From: Mesostigma viride | Lineage: Eukaryota; Streptophyta; Mesostigmatophyceae; Mesostigmatales; Mesostigmataceae | Direction: 5' to 3' | Assembly: GCA_009746045.1 (NCBI GenBank) | Contig: RPFO01000156.1 | Span: 126,001 to 190,000 of the forward strand | DNA length: 64,000 bases | Part shown: positions 1 through 10,841 of the stretch, piece after piece | Layout: each line of letters starts with the position of its first letter | How positions within the stretch are numbered: the first letter of the stretch is position 1 | The notes under the pieces: generated by a model | What the model saw: only the letters and a program-made list of their open reading frames with translations | Told to the model about the DNA's origin: nothing | Database searches by the model: none | Program-made: the position numbers and the translations under genes

Positions 1-1316
1 ACTGTGGGTCGACGCGAGGCCCACGTGCAAGGCTCTTTTTATATTTAAGCCTCCCACCCGAAAGGCAAGGAATACGGATTGTAGATCCCTTTTAAAGCAC
101 GGGTTAGCGCTTTGAACTGCACTGTAGTGGACTCGGGGTTTATTGAAAATAAGAGATACTAGTATTTACGAGGATTTATCTATCAAGAGGGCGCAGTGCC
201 GCTGTCAGGTTCAAATGGCATTTTCCTGCCACATGTTCGAATGTGGAGCAACTCGGCCATGGTAGAAAGCAGGTTGACCTGCCATAGTCATGGTCAATTC
301 ATCTCAGGATCAGAAACTTGGTAGTAATACTACGGCGAAGTAATCCAGGGTGTTCAATATAGTGCATTTCCCAGCAAATAACCGCTGTCCGCATGCAGAC
401 GCCTGTGTCGAGGCCCAACTGGCCTCAGACGAAACAGGGCACTACTTGGGTTGGCGAACACTGTCCTGTAAACTTTACAAGCCGCTGGCTGAAAGCCTTC
501 TCCCAACAATCGCTGTGTATATCGGCATATTTTACGGAAGTCTGTAGGACAGTGGCATACGGTACACAGGCCGCAAGCGACAAGGATTGCAGCGTCAGCC
601 TACATATCCACAGACGTTCTAATGGAAATAATTGAAGATAATTCGATATATAAAAAATGGCAGTTTCTTAATTCTAAATGCATAGCCTGCATACGCAGAT
701 TTTTCCCCGGCCGTCCCGCAGTCTATGTACTTATTCAAGTACAACGACCTCGAACGATTATCCGCAAACGATAGTCCAAATAGTGATTACTAATTAGTAC
801 ACAAGATTACAGTAGAACCTACGCAGCCCATGTGCGGCCGGCGGCGTGGGATTCAACTAACTAACTAACGGCATTGACTACAGATAACTAACTAACGGCA
901 TAGGCTGTACGGTATCGTTTTTGTTATGGCATTGTTTCAACAATCTTGATCTTCATTCTGCGCAGAATCCTCGCTCCTCAGGGATCATGTGGGTGTATTT
1001 CTCGGCTTTTCCAAGCAAGTTCAGCTGCTGCCAATTGTCACCCGGAGCCTGACTTCTGACTTGTCGCGCGCGCGAACCTTCCGGAGTTTCGCAGCGTTGA
1101 TCGTCAGGCAGCCAAGACGTGCAGGTTCTGGCAAGTTCTGTGGAAGACGCGAGTTCCGCGACCTTGATTTGCGCACAAACCAGTGAAAAACACGGACCAC
1201 AGCGCTCAAGAGAACATTCGTGCACACGTCTCTTCTCCTTTACCTCCGCGTTCTGCGCATCGGTGCAGAAACATCGTTTGATTGAGCGTTTTTAGCGTTG
1301 CTGTTTTTAGGGTACG
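1..1316. other. upstream region of the p23 gene, no gene recognised
   Basis: I find no credible coding exon, RNA gene or mobile element in this stretch. Short direct repeats of the type aactaactaactaacggca occur near 855-902. The 3' part probably holds the promoter and 5' UTR of the p23 gene starting at 1317, but no TATA box or other element can be assigned with confidence. Confidence 0.5.
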
Positions 1317-4300
1317 ATGTCTCCGGTACAGCCTGCTGTTGCGTGGGCGCAGAGGCGTGATAAGCTATTCATCACCATCGAAGTACCTGATGCCATCCAA
1401 CCAAAGATAGACTTCTCACCTGACGGCAAATTTACATTTGCAGCCACCGATAAAAATGGAGTCGCTTATGACCTGAATCTTGAATTGCATGGCGAAATAA
1501 ACCCCGCGGTAGGTACCGAACCAGCTTGGCACAGACATGATTCAAGACATTATAAGCTGCCAGACTGGCTGCGTTTGGTGACTAGTGCGACAGCATGTCG
1601 CTAATTGCGATGTCGAATGCTAAGTGAATGTTTTTTCGTGAGATTCTTCCCTTCTTGAAGTTTTCTGGCTGACACGGAGATGCGGGTGAACTGCCGTGCT
1701 GCTGCCGTGAATGTCGTGGCATTGCAGGAGAGCAAGGTGTCGGTAGGCAGCAGGAACATCTTCTGTATCATCATGAAAAAGGAGTCGGGTCCTCACTGGC
1801 CCCGTTTGCTCAAGCAAGCCGGCCACCCGCCCAAGTATATCCACGTGGACTGGAACAAGTACAAGGACGAGGAAGACGAGGACGAGGAAAAAGCCAACGG
1901 TGAGCTGTCCGCGGTGGTAGGGGATGTAGTGCTGTGATTTTGGGACAACGTGCCAGTGTCAGACGTGCCAAGCAGGTGACAGTGTCCCTATAGTAGGTAC
2001 AGTAGTATATATGGTAGGAAACACTGTCCCTATAGTAGGTATAGTACCATTATAGGTAAAATTGTCTCTGTAGTCAACGCACCTTAGGTCAAGCACATGG
2101 ATAAGTGGCGTGGACGCAACCAGGATCCCTGGAAGAGCATGGGCTGTGCATCTCCTTGTTTGGAATGCTTGTTTGGAAGACGGTGCGTCTCTTTATGTGG
2201 ACGGGCCGTTTGGAAGGCTGTGCGTCTCCTTTTTTGTGCCTTGTCCTTGTTAAGTGTGTGAAATTGATGTCAGGCACATGGCTCTATTCTTTTCCTCGCC
2301 CGTAACCTCACCCACCCACGCACCCACCCACCCACCCACCCACCCACCCACCCACCCACCCACCCACCCACCCACCCACCCACCCACCCACCCACCCACC
2401 CACCCACCCACCCACCCACCCACCCACCCACCCACCCACCCACCCACCCACCCACCCACCCACCCACTCACGTGAAGTGTACTGCACGATGGCATGCGTT
2501 GCTTATCTGATTGAAACATTCCACGTTTCTTTAGGAGATGCGCTAGCTGACCTAGCTAAGACTAGCGCATGACACATTTTTCTTAGGAGCTGGGCTAGGT
2601 CTCCTGAACTCCAGTACCAAATGGGTTGACGTGGGCAGCACAGGTGTTGTTCATGCAAGGTGGGATGTGTGGGCGCGCGCTGTCTATGTCAGGCATCGTT
2701 CGTGCTCGCTATGTCAGCCATGATAAAAATTGGCGAGTGGGATTCCTATCCAATACATCAGCTGTTAACTGAATGTTGCTGCAAGAAACGTGCCCTATTG
2801 TTCAAATGAACATGGCGTGTGCTTGTACGTTCTGGTTACTAACATATCGTTTCCTCGTTCACGTTTCTGCCACTGACTTCACGCAGCTTTCGACTTGAGC
2901 TCTATGGAGGACCTGTCGGTACGTCCAAGGAAATAGCGAGTTGCCTTATATAAATATAATATAAGGAATAATCTAGGGTTCGTGTTTGACCTGATCCGGA
3001 GGATTTGTTGATTCGTCAAGGAAAATGCTTTGTAATTAGGAAGCTTGAGGTTATCCTTCCCATAGCGCTACAACAAACAACCCTTCTTGATGTGCAGTGG
3101 CGGGGTTCCTGGTCAGCTGGGCGTTGCCTGTGGGACAGTTGGCCAGTTAGCCAAGTCAGTTGCAGTGGCGGGTGGTGGGTGGAGGGTAGCGGGTGGCGGG
3201 TGGCGGGTGGCGGGTGGCGGGTGGCGGGTGGCGGGTGGCGGGTGGCGAGTGGCGGGTGGCGGGTGGCGGGTGGCGGGTGGCGGGTGACATTCCTTGCTGG
3301 CTTTGTGGACGTAGTCCTGTTTTAATTATGTGTCCCATAGGCATGTGAGCCTGCTTGTTCGCCTCAATTAGCCAACTGTAAACTCTAGCAAGGGCTTTCG
3401 CGTTAGGATTGGATTTTGGGGTATAAAAGCCAACGTGCTGGCTCTGAGGCTGCACCTAGAATGGCTATTTCTTCAATAGCACAATCGGTGCTGAGCTACC
3501 CCTGGGTGATTCCTACAAAATTGTTGCGAGTTTCTAGTTATGTCGGGTCAGGCACTTAGCCACTGAGAACCAGGCACATCTCATGTAAAGAAGAGAAGTT
3601 CAAGCCTTTGTGGGAGCATGCTGGCCAGTTGACCAGATCATCTTATTCTTTCAGCTTGTCACATTGCCTTCTGTTGGTCTGTTCTTGGCTCGTGGTTTGT
3701 TTCCTTTCTTTTGCTCTTTCCCCCGGCTTGGCTATTGTGAAACGTATGCAGAAGTATGAGAGCAACATGTCTGACAGCGATGATGAAGGTGAGCGACCTC
3801 GCTGCCATGCATCCTGTAGTGGCAAACACCTGATCTTTCAGCCATGGTTAGCCCTTGTAGATGTGTGGCAGACAGGCTGAGATGATGTACTACCGTTATA
3901 ATATACTACCATAGACTACTGTTATACTGCCACCGTATACCACTGCCATACCACTACTGTTATACTACTACCATATACTACTGTTATACTGGTATCTATT
4001 GTATACTGCTGTAGTATTCTGTATGCCCGCTATTGTATGCGCTGCTGCTCCATGACTCTTGGTCACTGACATAAACTCTTATATCGCGAGGAAGTTGTGA
4101 AGGAAGAGGAAGTGAGGATGTAAACTTTATGACATTGCACATACTGCCATTTCACAAATATATTAATTAGGAACATAGCATGCTTATGGCTGGCAGCCAG
4201 CAGTCAGGGGTTGGTTGATGGGATACCACTGAGACTAAAAGATTGAACATTTTTTTGATTGCTTTGTTTTTATGGCATTCTTCTGAATGCATCCTTTTCC

Positions 4301-4430
4301 ATGCATTCTTTATTGGATCCTTCTTGTCCTCTTGCTTGTGTGGACAGAGCTGCCTGACGTCGATGGTCCGGTCGAGAATACCGCGGAGACCCCAACCGAG
4401 ATATCGGAAGAAGCGCCTGCTGACAAGTAG
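1317..4430 (+). CDS. p23 / SBA1-type HSP90 co-chaperone (CS domain), 5 exons
   Basis: The model joins 1317-1508, 1728-1899, 2887-2918, 3752-3788 and 4348-4430, giving 171 residues, close to animal p23 (about 160). Every intron is GT-AG and phases match. Exon 1 opens with VAWAQRRDKLFITIEV, the first strands of a CS domain. Exon 2 supplies VGSRNIFCIIMKKE and the conserved PKYIHVDWNKYKDEEDED end of the fold. The later small exons encode an acidic tail (SMEDLS, SDSDDEELPDVDG) typical of the HSP90 co-chaperone rather than of a general CS-domain protein. By family knowledge it binds the ATP-bound HSP90 dimer in the cytosol and slows ATP hydrolysis; that role is inferred. The start is the first ATG of the CS frame. 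The last exons are very short (32 and 37 nt), so exons 3-4 are the least certain part. Introns 2 and 3 carry simple repeats. Confidence 0.9.
2310..2467. repeat. (CCCA)n tetranucleotide array in p23 intron 2
   Basis: About 39 almost perfect CCCA units. They lie wholly inside p23 intron 2 (1919 onward to 2886), so the pre-mRNA carries the C-rich strand. All reading frames are open through it (THPP or GGWV peptides), which is a consequence of the period and not evidence of coding. The same tetranucleotide recurs in an intron of the gene at 17.7-28.9 kb. Confidence 0.95.
3168..3287. repeat. GGGTGGC minisatellite in p23 intron 3
   Basis: Roughly fifteen 7-bp units of GGGTGGC with a few variants (gggtagc, gagtggc). 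It lies inside p23 intron 3 (2919-3751). The transcript carries the G-rich strand, so G-quadruplex formation is possible. Confidence 0.9.
3885..4025. repeat. degenerate ACTACTGTTATA-type repeat in p23 intron 4
   Basis: Irregular repetition of actactgttata / ctaccatata words over about 130 bp just downstream of the 37-nt exon 4. It is low-complexity and imperfect; no coding meaning is seen. Confidence 0.7.
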
Positions 4431-5549
4431 TGCTCTGTGCCAGCTGTACCATTTAGATGGTTTATTTTAAGTGCATGCATATGCGCTGTAACTCTGAATT
4501 ACTGCCAGGGTGTGTATCATCTTTGTTATTGCAAAAGATGGCATGTGAGCCTGGCGCCACATTGTGGGGCTGATAGCTGTACATGGCTGAAGCCTGGCAT
4601 GCATAACCAGGAAAGGCTGGGTCGCAAGGGCTAACTGCTATATCTTACACACATAGTGAATCCACACATAGTGAGAACTCATAACATTCAGTCCCTTTTT
4701 GTATACTGAGCTAGCAGCTGGGATTTTAATGAACTAATTAGCACATGACTGCGTCACTTGGGTGCCAGTACAGAGTAAAGGAACTTTCAATCTTTATACA
4801 CATCGAGGAGGGAGGGTGCCCCAGCTTCTCTTGCTGCCACACCTGTGGGCAGGCCGGCTACAGAGCGATCTCTCCACAGCATGATCCTGGGGCACAGCAC
4901 TCTGGGTGCAATACAATTAACCATGCAATACCATCTAGGTAGGGAGGCGCTAGCTTATAATATGCTTATAAAATATGTAAAGGTGAGGTGGGCTCAAGAC
5001 GCTGGCTAATGCGCAAGCAAATTGCCACAATGAGCTACATGGCTGATCTCTAGTGCCATCACATACACGCCAATCTATAGACAGATAGAACTATGTATGT
5101 TGTCGTCAGTTAAAGCAACAAACGTGAAGACGCTAGCTGCCCAAATATGAGATTAATCCGGGAACACTGAAAATAAGAAAGCCCAGAAGCTACGTACCAG
5201 CAAGGAATCGAACATATAGGACTCGAACACGTGCGGACAAGATAACGGCAGGCTCGAGCTACCATGGTCCGGATTCTCCCAATTTCTGGCCTGCGCTGCT
5301 TGTCTCCTTGATAGTCCTGACCTTTGGCACGAATTCGCGTTTGTGTGAGTCTCCTGAGCCGAAGGCATCTCACTTAACGTAACGAAACAGCCCAACGTAA
5401 CTGCGAAAAACCTGTTTACCGGAGAGGGGTGCAAATATGTCCGATATTGCTGAATCTATAGAAAAATTCCGATATTGCTTCGAATCTATAGAAGATTGCT
5501 CACCTCACCACTAGAGCTATGTGCGCAGGAGCACTAATGCACGGGCCTA
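4431..5549. other. intergenic, p23 3' flank to first LINE fragment
   Basis: No gene recognised. A short local duplication, tccgatattgc-gaatctatag, lies around 5440-5490. Two box-B-like words on the minus strand around 5200-5235 do not form a tRNA cloverleaf. The stretch ends at the target-site duplication of the first LINE copy. Confidence 0.5.
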
Positions 5550-6834
5550 CGCGATATATATTAAAAATATAATTACTTACAACAGAGTGAAATCACTCAA
5601 ACCAAAGCAAACGCCCAGCTATAAACCTATATACAGAGCCATGTCAAAGCTCTATACTACGATAAGACCAATTGATGGAAACGCCTAACGGGAGGAACCT
5701 AATAGCCCTGCTGCACCGCAAAATCAGCCCGCGTACGGCGGAGCATGATGTCAGCCATGGCCCGAGTCAGCGCCACCGACAAGCGCTGACGCCAATATGA
5801 CGTCCAGGTCCGCGCCGACCATGGGGCCCGCTGGCCCTCCAGGTCCAGCCGGTCCTCCCGGAGCCGGCAACACTCCTTGAAGAAGGCGGAGGTCAGGGGC
5901 CCCATGGCCCCAAACTCCTCCAGGACAAAGGGCACCACACGATGGTGCCCGACGTCGCCGTAGGCCAGGAGCTTGGCCCGCTCCGCCCGGTCCGCCGTGT
6001 AACCTGCCGTGAGGGAGGCCCCAGCCACGTGGCTAAGAGCCAAGGGCCGCGCCACCGAAACGTCAATAAGCAGATGCCGGCCACCCCCTCAAAGTCCAGC
6101 ACCACGATGTCATGCCGGTGGTTGGGGGAATAGAAGGCAGCGCCATCCGCATCCTCGGACCGGATGTTCGCGTGGGGGAAGACCGACCGAATCATGGCGA
6201 GCACCACCGTCAGGAGGACAGTGTGCAAATACAAATACCAATTCTGATTCTGTTGGCCCCCATGCAGGCAAGGTAGTGAGTCCCCGTGGGATCCAGCGGC
6301 TGCCCACAGCTACCACAAGGCCGCCCGGCCGGAACAAGAGGCTGCGGGGCAAATAGCTGGTGCCGGAGCGCCACCGAGTAGTGGCTGGGAGCCAAGGCGA
6401 ATGGGGGGGCCATGGGAAGAGCACGAAGGTACGCCGAGCCCACACTCCGCAAGGAAAGCGAGAACAGCCACGCACGTCCCTCGGCGTTGAGGTCCGCGAA
6501 AAGAGCAATCCAATCAGCCGTGTGCAGAATACCCGCGTAGGTTTTCTGGTGTTTATCGATGACGCGAGCAGGGAATGCGGCGGGAGATTGAACGGAGGCG
6601 ACCGAGGGAGTGCTGCGAGGGAGGTGGCGCTGTACCGCCTGAGCGGCACGGACGGGAGAACAGGCCTGCTGGATCTCAGCATAGGCCTCCTGGATGGCGG
6701 TGACGAAGGGCAAAGGGCTGCTGGGGTCCAGGAGGTCAGGCGCTGCCGTAGCCAAAAGGGGCAGGAGCCGGCAGCTTTCCGCCCACGACTGAGCGACGGA
6801 GCCCAAAAATGCTGCTGGGGCCGCGATATATATT
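5550..6834 (-). mobile_element. family-1 RLE-type LINE, 5'-truncated copy A with 13-bp target-site duplication
   Basis: In minus orientation this matches the 3' part of the long LINE copy at 51.5-54.3 kb, from the post-RT region through a CCHC knuckle and the endonuclease domain to the 3' UTR. The coding end is at 5699 (last residues AVQQGY). The direct repeat cgcgatatatatt at 5550-5562 and 6822-6834 brackets the copy and is read as its target-site duplication. The ORF is broken by single-base losses in runs of six G (near 6065 and 6250, relative to the long copy), and the 3' UTR has a 4-bp insertion near 5672. It is a dead copy. Confidence 0.85.
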
Positions 6835-7683
6835 CATTGCCGATTCATATTCACTACTCGGTGGCGCTCCGGCCAGCTATTTGCCCCGCAGCCTCTTGTT
6901 CCGGCCGGGCGGCCTTGTGGTAGCTGTGGGCAGCCGCTGGATCCCACGGGGACTCACTACCTTCCCTGCATGGGGGGCCAACAGAATCAGAATTGGTATT
7001 TGTATTTGCACACTGTCCTCCTGACCGGTGGTGCTCGCCATGATTCGGTCGGTTTTCCCCCACGCGAACATCCGGTCCGAGGATGCGGATGGCGCTGCCT
7101 TCTATTCCCCCAACCACCGGCCTGACATCGTGGTGCTGGACTTTGAGGGGGGTGGCCGGCATCTGCTTATTGACGTTTCGGTGGCGCGGCCCTTGGCTCT
7201 TAGCCACGTGGCTGGGGCCTCCCTCACGGCAGGTTACACGGCGGACCGGGCGGAGCGGGCCAAGCTCCTGGCCTACGGCGACGTCGGGCACCATCGTGTG
7301 GTGCCCTTTGTCCTGGAGGAGTTTGGGGCCATGGGGCCCCTGACCTCCACCTTCTTCAAGGAGTGTTGCCGGCTCCGGGAGGACCGGCTGGACCTGGAGG
7401 GCCAGCGGGCCCCATGGTCGGCGCGGACCTGGACGTCATATTGGCATCAGCGCTTGTCGGTGGCGCTTACTCGCGCCATGGCTGACATCATGCTCCGCCG
7501 TACGCGCCCGGGGCTGATTTTGCGGTGCAGCAGGGCTATTAGGTTCCTCCCGTTAGTAGGCGTTTCCATTGGTCTTATCGTAGTATAGAGCTTTGACATG
7601 GCTCTGTATATAGGTTTATAGCTGGGCGTTTGCTTTGGTTTGAGTGCTTTCACTCTGCTGTAAGTAATTATATATATTCATTG
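6826..7683 (+). mobile_element. family-1 RLE-type LINE, 5'-truncated copy B with 14-bp target-site duplication
   Basis: A plus-strand copy head-to-head with copy A. It starts just upstream of the CCHC knuckle and ends in the AT-rich 3' tail. The direct repeat atatatattcattg at 6826-6839 and 7670-7683 brackets it. Relative to the intact long copy it has a 1-bp insertion at about 7026 (gaccggtgg), a 5-bp insertion at about 7507 (gcgcccgggg) and a 2-bp loss near 6874. The endonuclease segment reads RPDIVVLDFEGGG then LLIDVSV, then PFVLEEFGAMGP. Confidence 0.85.
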
Positions 7684-8096
7684 AGAATGATAGATTACGG
7701 AGGTGAGATGGGCATGCAACATTATTATTAGGAAAAACCCGAAAAGGAGAAGGACCCTGAAGAAATAGTCATCTGAGACGGACATCCAAGGATCACGCCA
7801 GCTGCACAAGGGACCGGAGTTTCCATTGGTCTTATCGTAGTATAGAGATTTGACATGGCTCTGTATAGAGGTTTATAGCTGGGCGTTTGCTTTGGTTTGA
7901 GTGATTTCACTCTGCTGTAAGTAATTATATTATTAACATATATATTCATTGAGAATGATAGATTACGAAGGTGAGATAGGCATGCAACATAAGGAAAAAA
8001 CCGATGACTGGGAGAATAACCCTGAAGAAATTAATAGTAATCTGACACAGACATCCAAGGATCACGCCAGCGGCACAATAACATATATATAATTAC
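7673..8096. mobile_element. mosaic of LINE 3'-UTR fragments of both families
   Basis: Three pieces can be told apart. 7673-7815 is the reverse complement of the family-2 3' end (compare 63840-63990). 7818-7935 is a roughly 115-bp piece of the family-1 3' UTR in plus orientation (ttccattggtcttatcgtag through ctgctgtaagtaattata). 7936-8085 is a second family-2 3' end in minus orientation. None carries coding sequence. They are products of extreme 5' truncation at AT-rich sites. Confidence 0.75.
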
Positions 8097-9882
8097 CCTT
8101 CAATGGCCCGGCCGACGCTGTGGTTGCCGCCCTGGCTGCCCTTGAAGTGGCCATGGCGGCCATCAACCTTCGGCTCACCCTCCCCAAGCGGTGTGCAGTC
8201 TTTTCGCCCCATGCAGGGGGACTGCTCTGGCTTTCCCGCGGCTATCAATATAAGGACCCCCAGACCAAAGGGCTCCTCCTGTGGTTTTGCGCCCACCCGC
8301 GGGTGGTTCACTGGCTCCGCCCCAGTGGCGCTCTCGCCCCCACTTGGTGCGGCTTGCCGCGGAAGGCCATGACGAGCGCATTCAGGCCGCCTTGCAGGTG
8401 CTCCTCCCCGGCCCTAGCCTGCCAGCTCACTCCATGCGCTTGGCCACCCTCCCCTGCCGCATGGGCGGGTGTGGGCTCACGGCCGCGCCGCCCGCCTCGC
8501 CCCCGCCGCCTTCCTTGGCTCTGTTGCTCAGGCTTGGGCGGAGATCCACCGGTTGGTCCCCAGCGCCGTCAGCGCCATTCCCGACTTGGTCACCCCATCC
8601 CCCTTCCCCTTTGTGCAGGCTGTGCAGGATTCTTACCTCGCGCGGGATCCAGCAGGCTTGCGACCTTGTCCGCCCCGCTCAGGCCGTCCACCGTCGCCTG
8701 CCCGGGGCACGCCCGGCGTGTCCACTGTCGACAGTCCTAGTGTCTTCCCTGCCTGCGTTCATGAAAAACAACAAAAGACCTACGCGGGTATACTACACTG
8801 TGCCGACTGGATGGGTCTGCATGCGAGCTTGAACGATCAGGGGCCAAGGCTTGGCTTCACCGGCTCCGTTTCCCTTGAGGGGAGCGTGGGGTCCGCATTC
8901 CTGCGCGCCCTCCCCGGCCATGAGCCCTTTGTTCACGCTGGTTCCGGCCCTAGCTTTACACTGGCCATCGCTCTCCGCCACCAGCTCTTTGCCCCGCAAC
9001 CTCTCATCACGGCGGGTGCGTCCTGCGGCAGCTGCGGGCTTGCTCTGGATACTACTGGGACGCACTACATCGCGTGCATGGGTGGCCAGCAGAACCAGCC
9101 AGAACTGGTTCCTCTATCTCCATACCGCTCTCCTCCGGGTGGTGTGTACCATGGTTTGGTCGGTCTAAGTTCCCCACTCCACCATCAAGTGCGAGGACGC
9201 GGATGGGGCCGCCCTCTACTCACCCAACCACCGCCCCGACATTACCGTGCTTGACTACGACGGGCAGGGTTGCCACCTGCTCATCGATGTCTCCGTGGCT
9301 CGGCCGCTCTCCGGTCGCCACATCCTCCGGGCGGCTGTGGATGCCGGCGCTGCTGCCGCTGTGGCTGAGCGCGACAAGTTTGCCTCCTACGGCAATGTGG
9401 GGCCCCACCGGGTCATCCCCTTTGTCCTTAAGAGGAGTTCGGGGCCATGGGCCCCAAGACAGCGGAGTTTTTCCACGAGTGCTGCCAGCGCCGTGAAGAC
9501 CGCCTCGACCTCGAGGGTCAGACCGCCCCGTGGTCTGCCCGCACGTGGTCCTCGTATATTGGCGGCAGCGCCTGTCACTCGCCCTCACTCGCACCGTGGC
9601 TGATGTGTTATATTCCGCCGGCCGCACCCGGGCCGACTTTGTCGCGACCCATGCGGTCTAGATCCCTTCCAGGCCTGCATGGTGGGCCAGCAGCGCTGTT
9701 GCTGCGTGTAGTTTTGTGATGTATAGTTAGTTGTACCTTGTGCAGCTGGCGTGATCCTTGGATGTCCGTGTCAGATTGCTATTAATTTCTTCAGGGTTAT
9801 TCTCCCAGTTATCGGTTTTTTCCTTATGTTGCATGCCTATCTCACCTCCGTAATCTATCATTCTCAATGAGTATATAATTAC
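8086..9882 (+). mobile_element. family-2 RLE-type LINE, broken copy C with 11-bp target-site duplication
   Basis: A plus-strand copy of a second LINE family that is clearly related to, but distinct from, the one at 51.5 kb. The order is end of RT palm (INLRLTLPK), a thumb-like region, a CCHC knuckle (CGSCGLALDTTGTHYIAC), an endonuclease (RPDITVLDYDGQ, LLIDVSV, PFVL) and a 3' UTR ending near 9871. The repeat tatataattac at 8086-8096 and 9872-9882 brackets it. Compared with the intact copy at 63.07 kb it has small insertions at about 9097, 9167, 9429, 9557, 9611 and 9620, and relative to family 1 an internal deletion of about 150 bp near 8235. It is non-functional. Confidence 0.85.
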
Positions 9883-10021
9883 TTGCATCAGAGTGAACGC
9901 GATATATATTCTAGTATCGCTGAAGTAGGCGGGTTGACCACGTGGCTGGAATCTAGGAGGACTATATTCGACTATGCTGAGCTCATATACACTATGCAGC
10001 TTATGCTAAGTTAATTGTGCT
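9883..10021. other. remnant of family-1 LINE tail and short spacer
   Basis: Begins with taattacttgcatcagagtg, a minus-strand fragment of the family-1 3' end, followed by another cgcgatatatattc site at 9898-9911. The rest is unassigned up to the left end of the DIRS-like element. Confidence 0.5.
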
Positions 10022-10218
10022 ATCCATTTCTGGCCTTGCCTTGCTTTGCATGCATCACCACAAAACATCAAATTTATTACAATATGTGTGCTAGCTCTAT
10101 ACGGTGGAATAACACAGACATGTCTACCAGATGGCAACACGGCCATCTGTATGCTAGGGTGAGCACACTATGTGAATGTGCAGGGCCAGCCCACAGCAGC
10201 TGTGCCCCTGCTCTACCC
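10022..10218. repeat. split direct repeat Y2 of the DIRS/PAT element
   Basis: 197 bp, apparently identical to 10450-10646. It starts atccatttctggccttgc and ends ctctaccc. It forms the 3' terminus of the element in its own orientation; the flanking host sequence reads ...ttgtgct. Confidence 0.9.
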
Positions 10219-10242
10219 CTTTTGCCAGGGTGGGTGGGTGGG

Positions 10243-10451
10243 AGGCAAAAGAAACAACCTGCTTCCCTAGAATGGAAGCCCACCCTTTATAGCAACCACC
10301 TCTCCAGCCAACCCCTACCTGGGTGGCTGGGGTACGGGTGCCAGCACAAAAAATATTTTTTCTAAAATTATTTTTTCTTTTGGTGCTATACGGCGTTGCA
10401 TTCTCCGCTCAGCAGGTTAGTCATAGATAAAATGAGCATAGCTCACCAAAT
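10243..10451. repeat. split direct repeat X2 of the DIRS/PAT element
   Basis: 209 bp, matching 15135-15343 with one visible substitution (tttcttttgg versus tttcctttgg). It starts aggcaaaagaaacaacctgc and ends ctcaccaaat. It abuts and shares the AT dinucleotide with the next repeat at 10450. Confidence 0.9.
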
Positions 10452-10646
10452 CCATTTCTGGCCTTGCCTTGCTTTGCATGCATCACCACAAAACATCAAA
10501 TTTATTACAATATGTGTGCTAGCTCTATACGGTGGAATAACACAGACATGTCTACCAGATGGCAACACGGCCATCTGTATGCTAGGGTGAGCACACTATG
10601 TGAATGTGCAGGGCCAGCCCACAGCAGCTGTGCCCCTGCTCTACCC
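10450..10646. repeat. split direct repeat Y1 of the DIRS/PAT element
   Basis: Second copy of the 197-bp repeat, directly joined to X2 (10243-10451). The X2-Y1 joint matches the junction expected in a circular intermediate (ccaa-at-ccatttc). Confidence 0.9.
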
Positions 10647-10841
10647 ACATCTCCTTACATGGCTAACAGCCGAAAATACGTAGGACATGCAAAAAAGAAA
10701 ACTTAAACTACCTAGCTATGGGGGTACTTTGTCCCAACCCAGGTTCACCCTCGGGTTAGTTAAACCATTTCCCCCCTGACCTCCCACACAAGGGTGAGGT
10801 CAGTTGATAGCTAAAAGACGAGAGATAAAAACAGGAGGACG

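Noticed and set aside
2250-2519. THPP / GGWV frames around the CCCA array
   Set aside because: Same artefact, within p23 intron 2.
4431-4500. TGTAA polyadenylation signal as used by volvocine algae
   Set aside because: One TGTAA lies 57 nt after the p23 stop, but I did not find it consistently downstream of the MVD, DUF3110 or enkurin stops, so I do not call it.
5190-5290. Minus-strand tRNA-like segment with gttcgagtcc and gttcgattcc
   Set aside because: Two box-B-like words but no D-arm (gctcgagc is a palindrome without a loop) and no acceptor stem.
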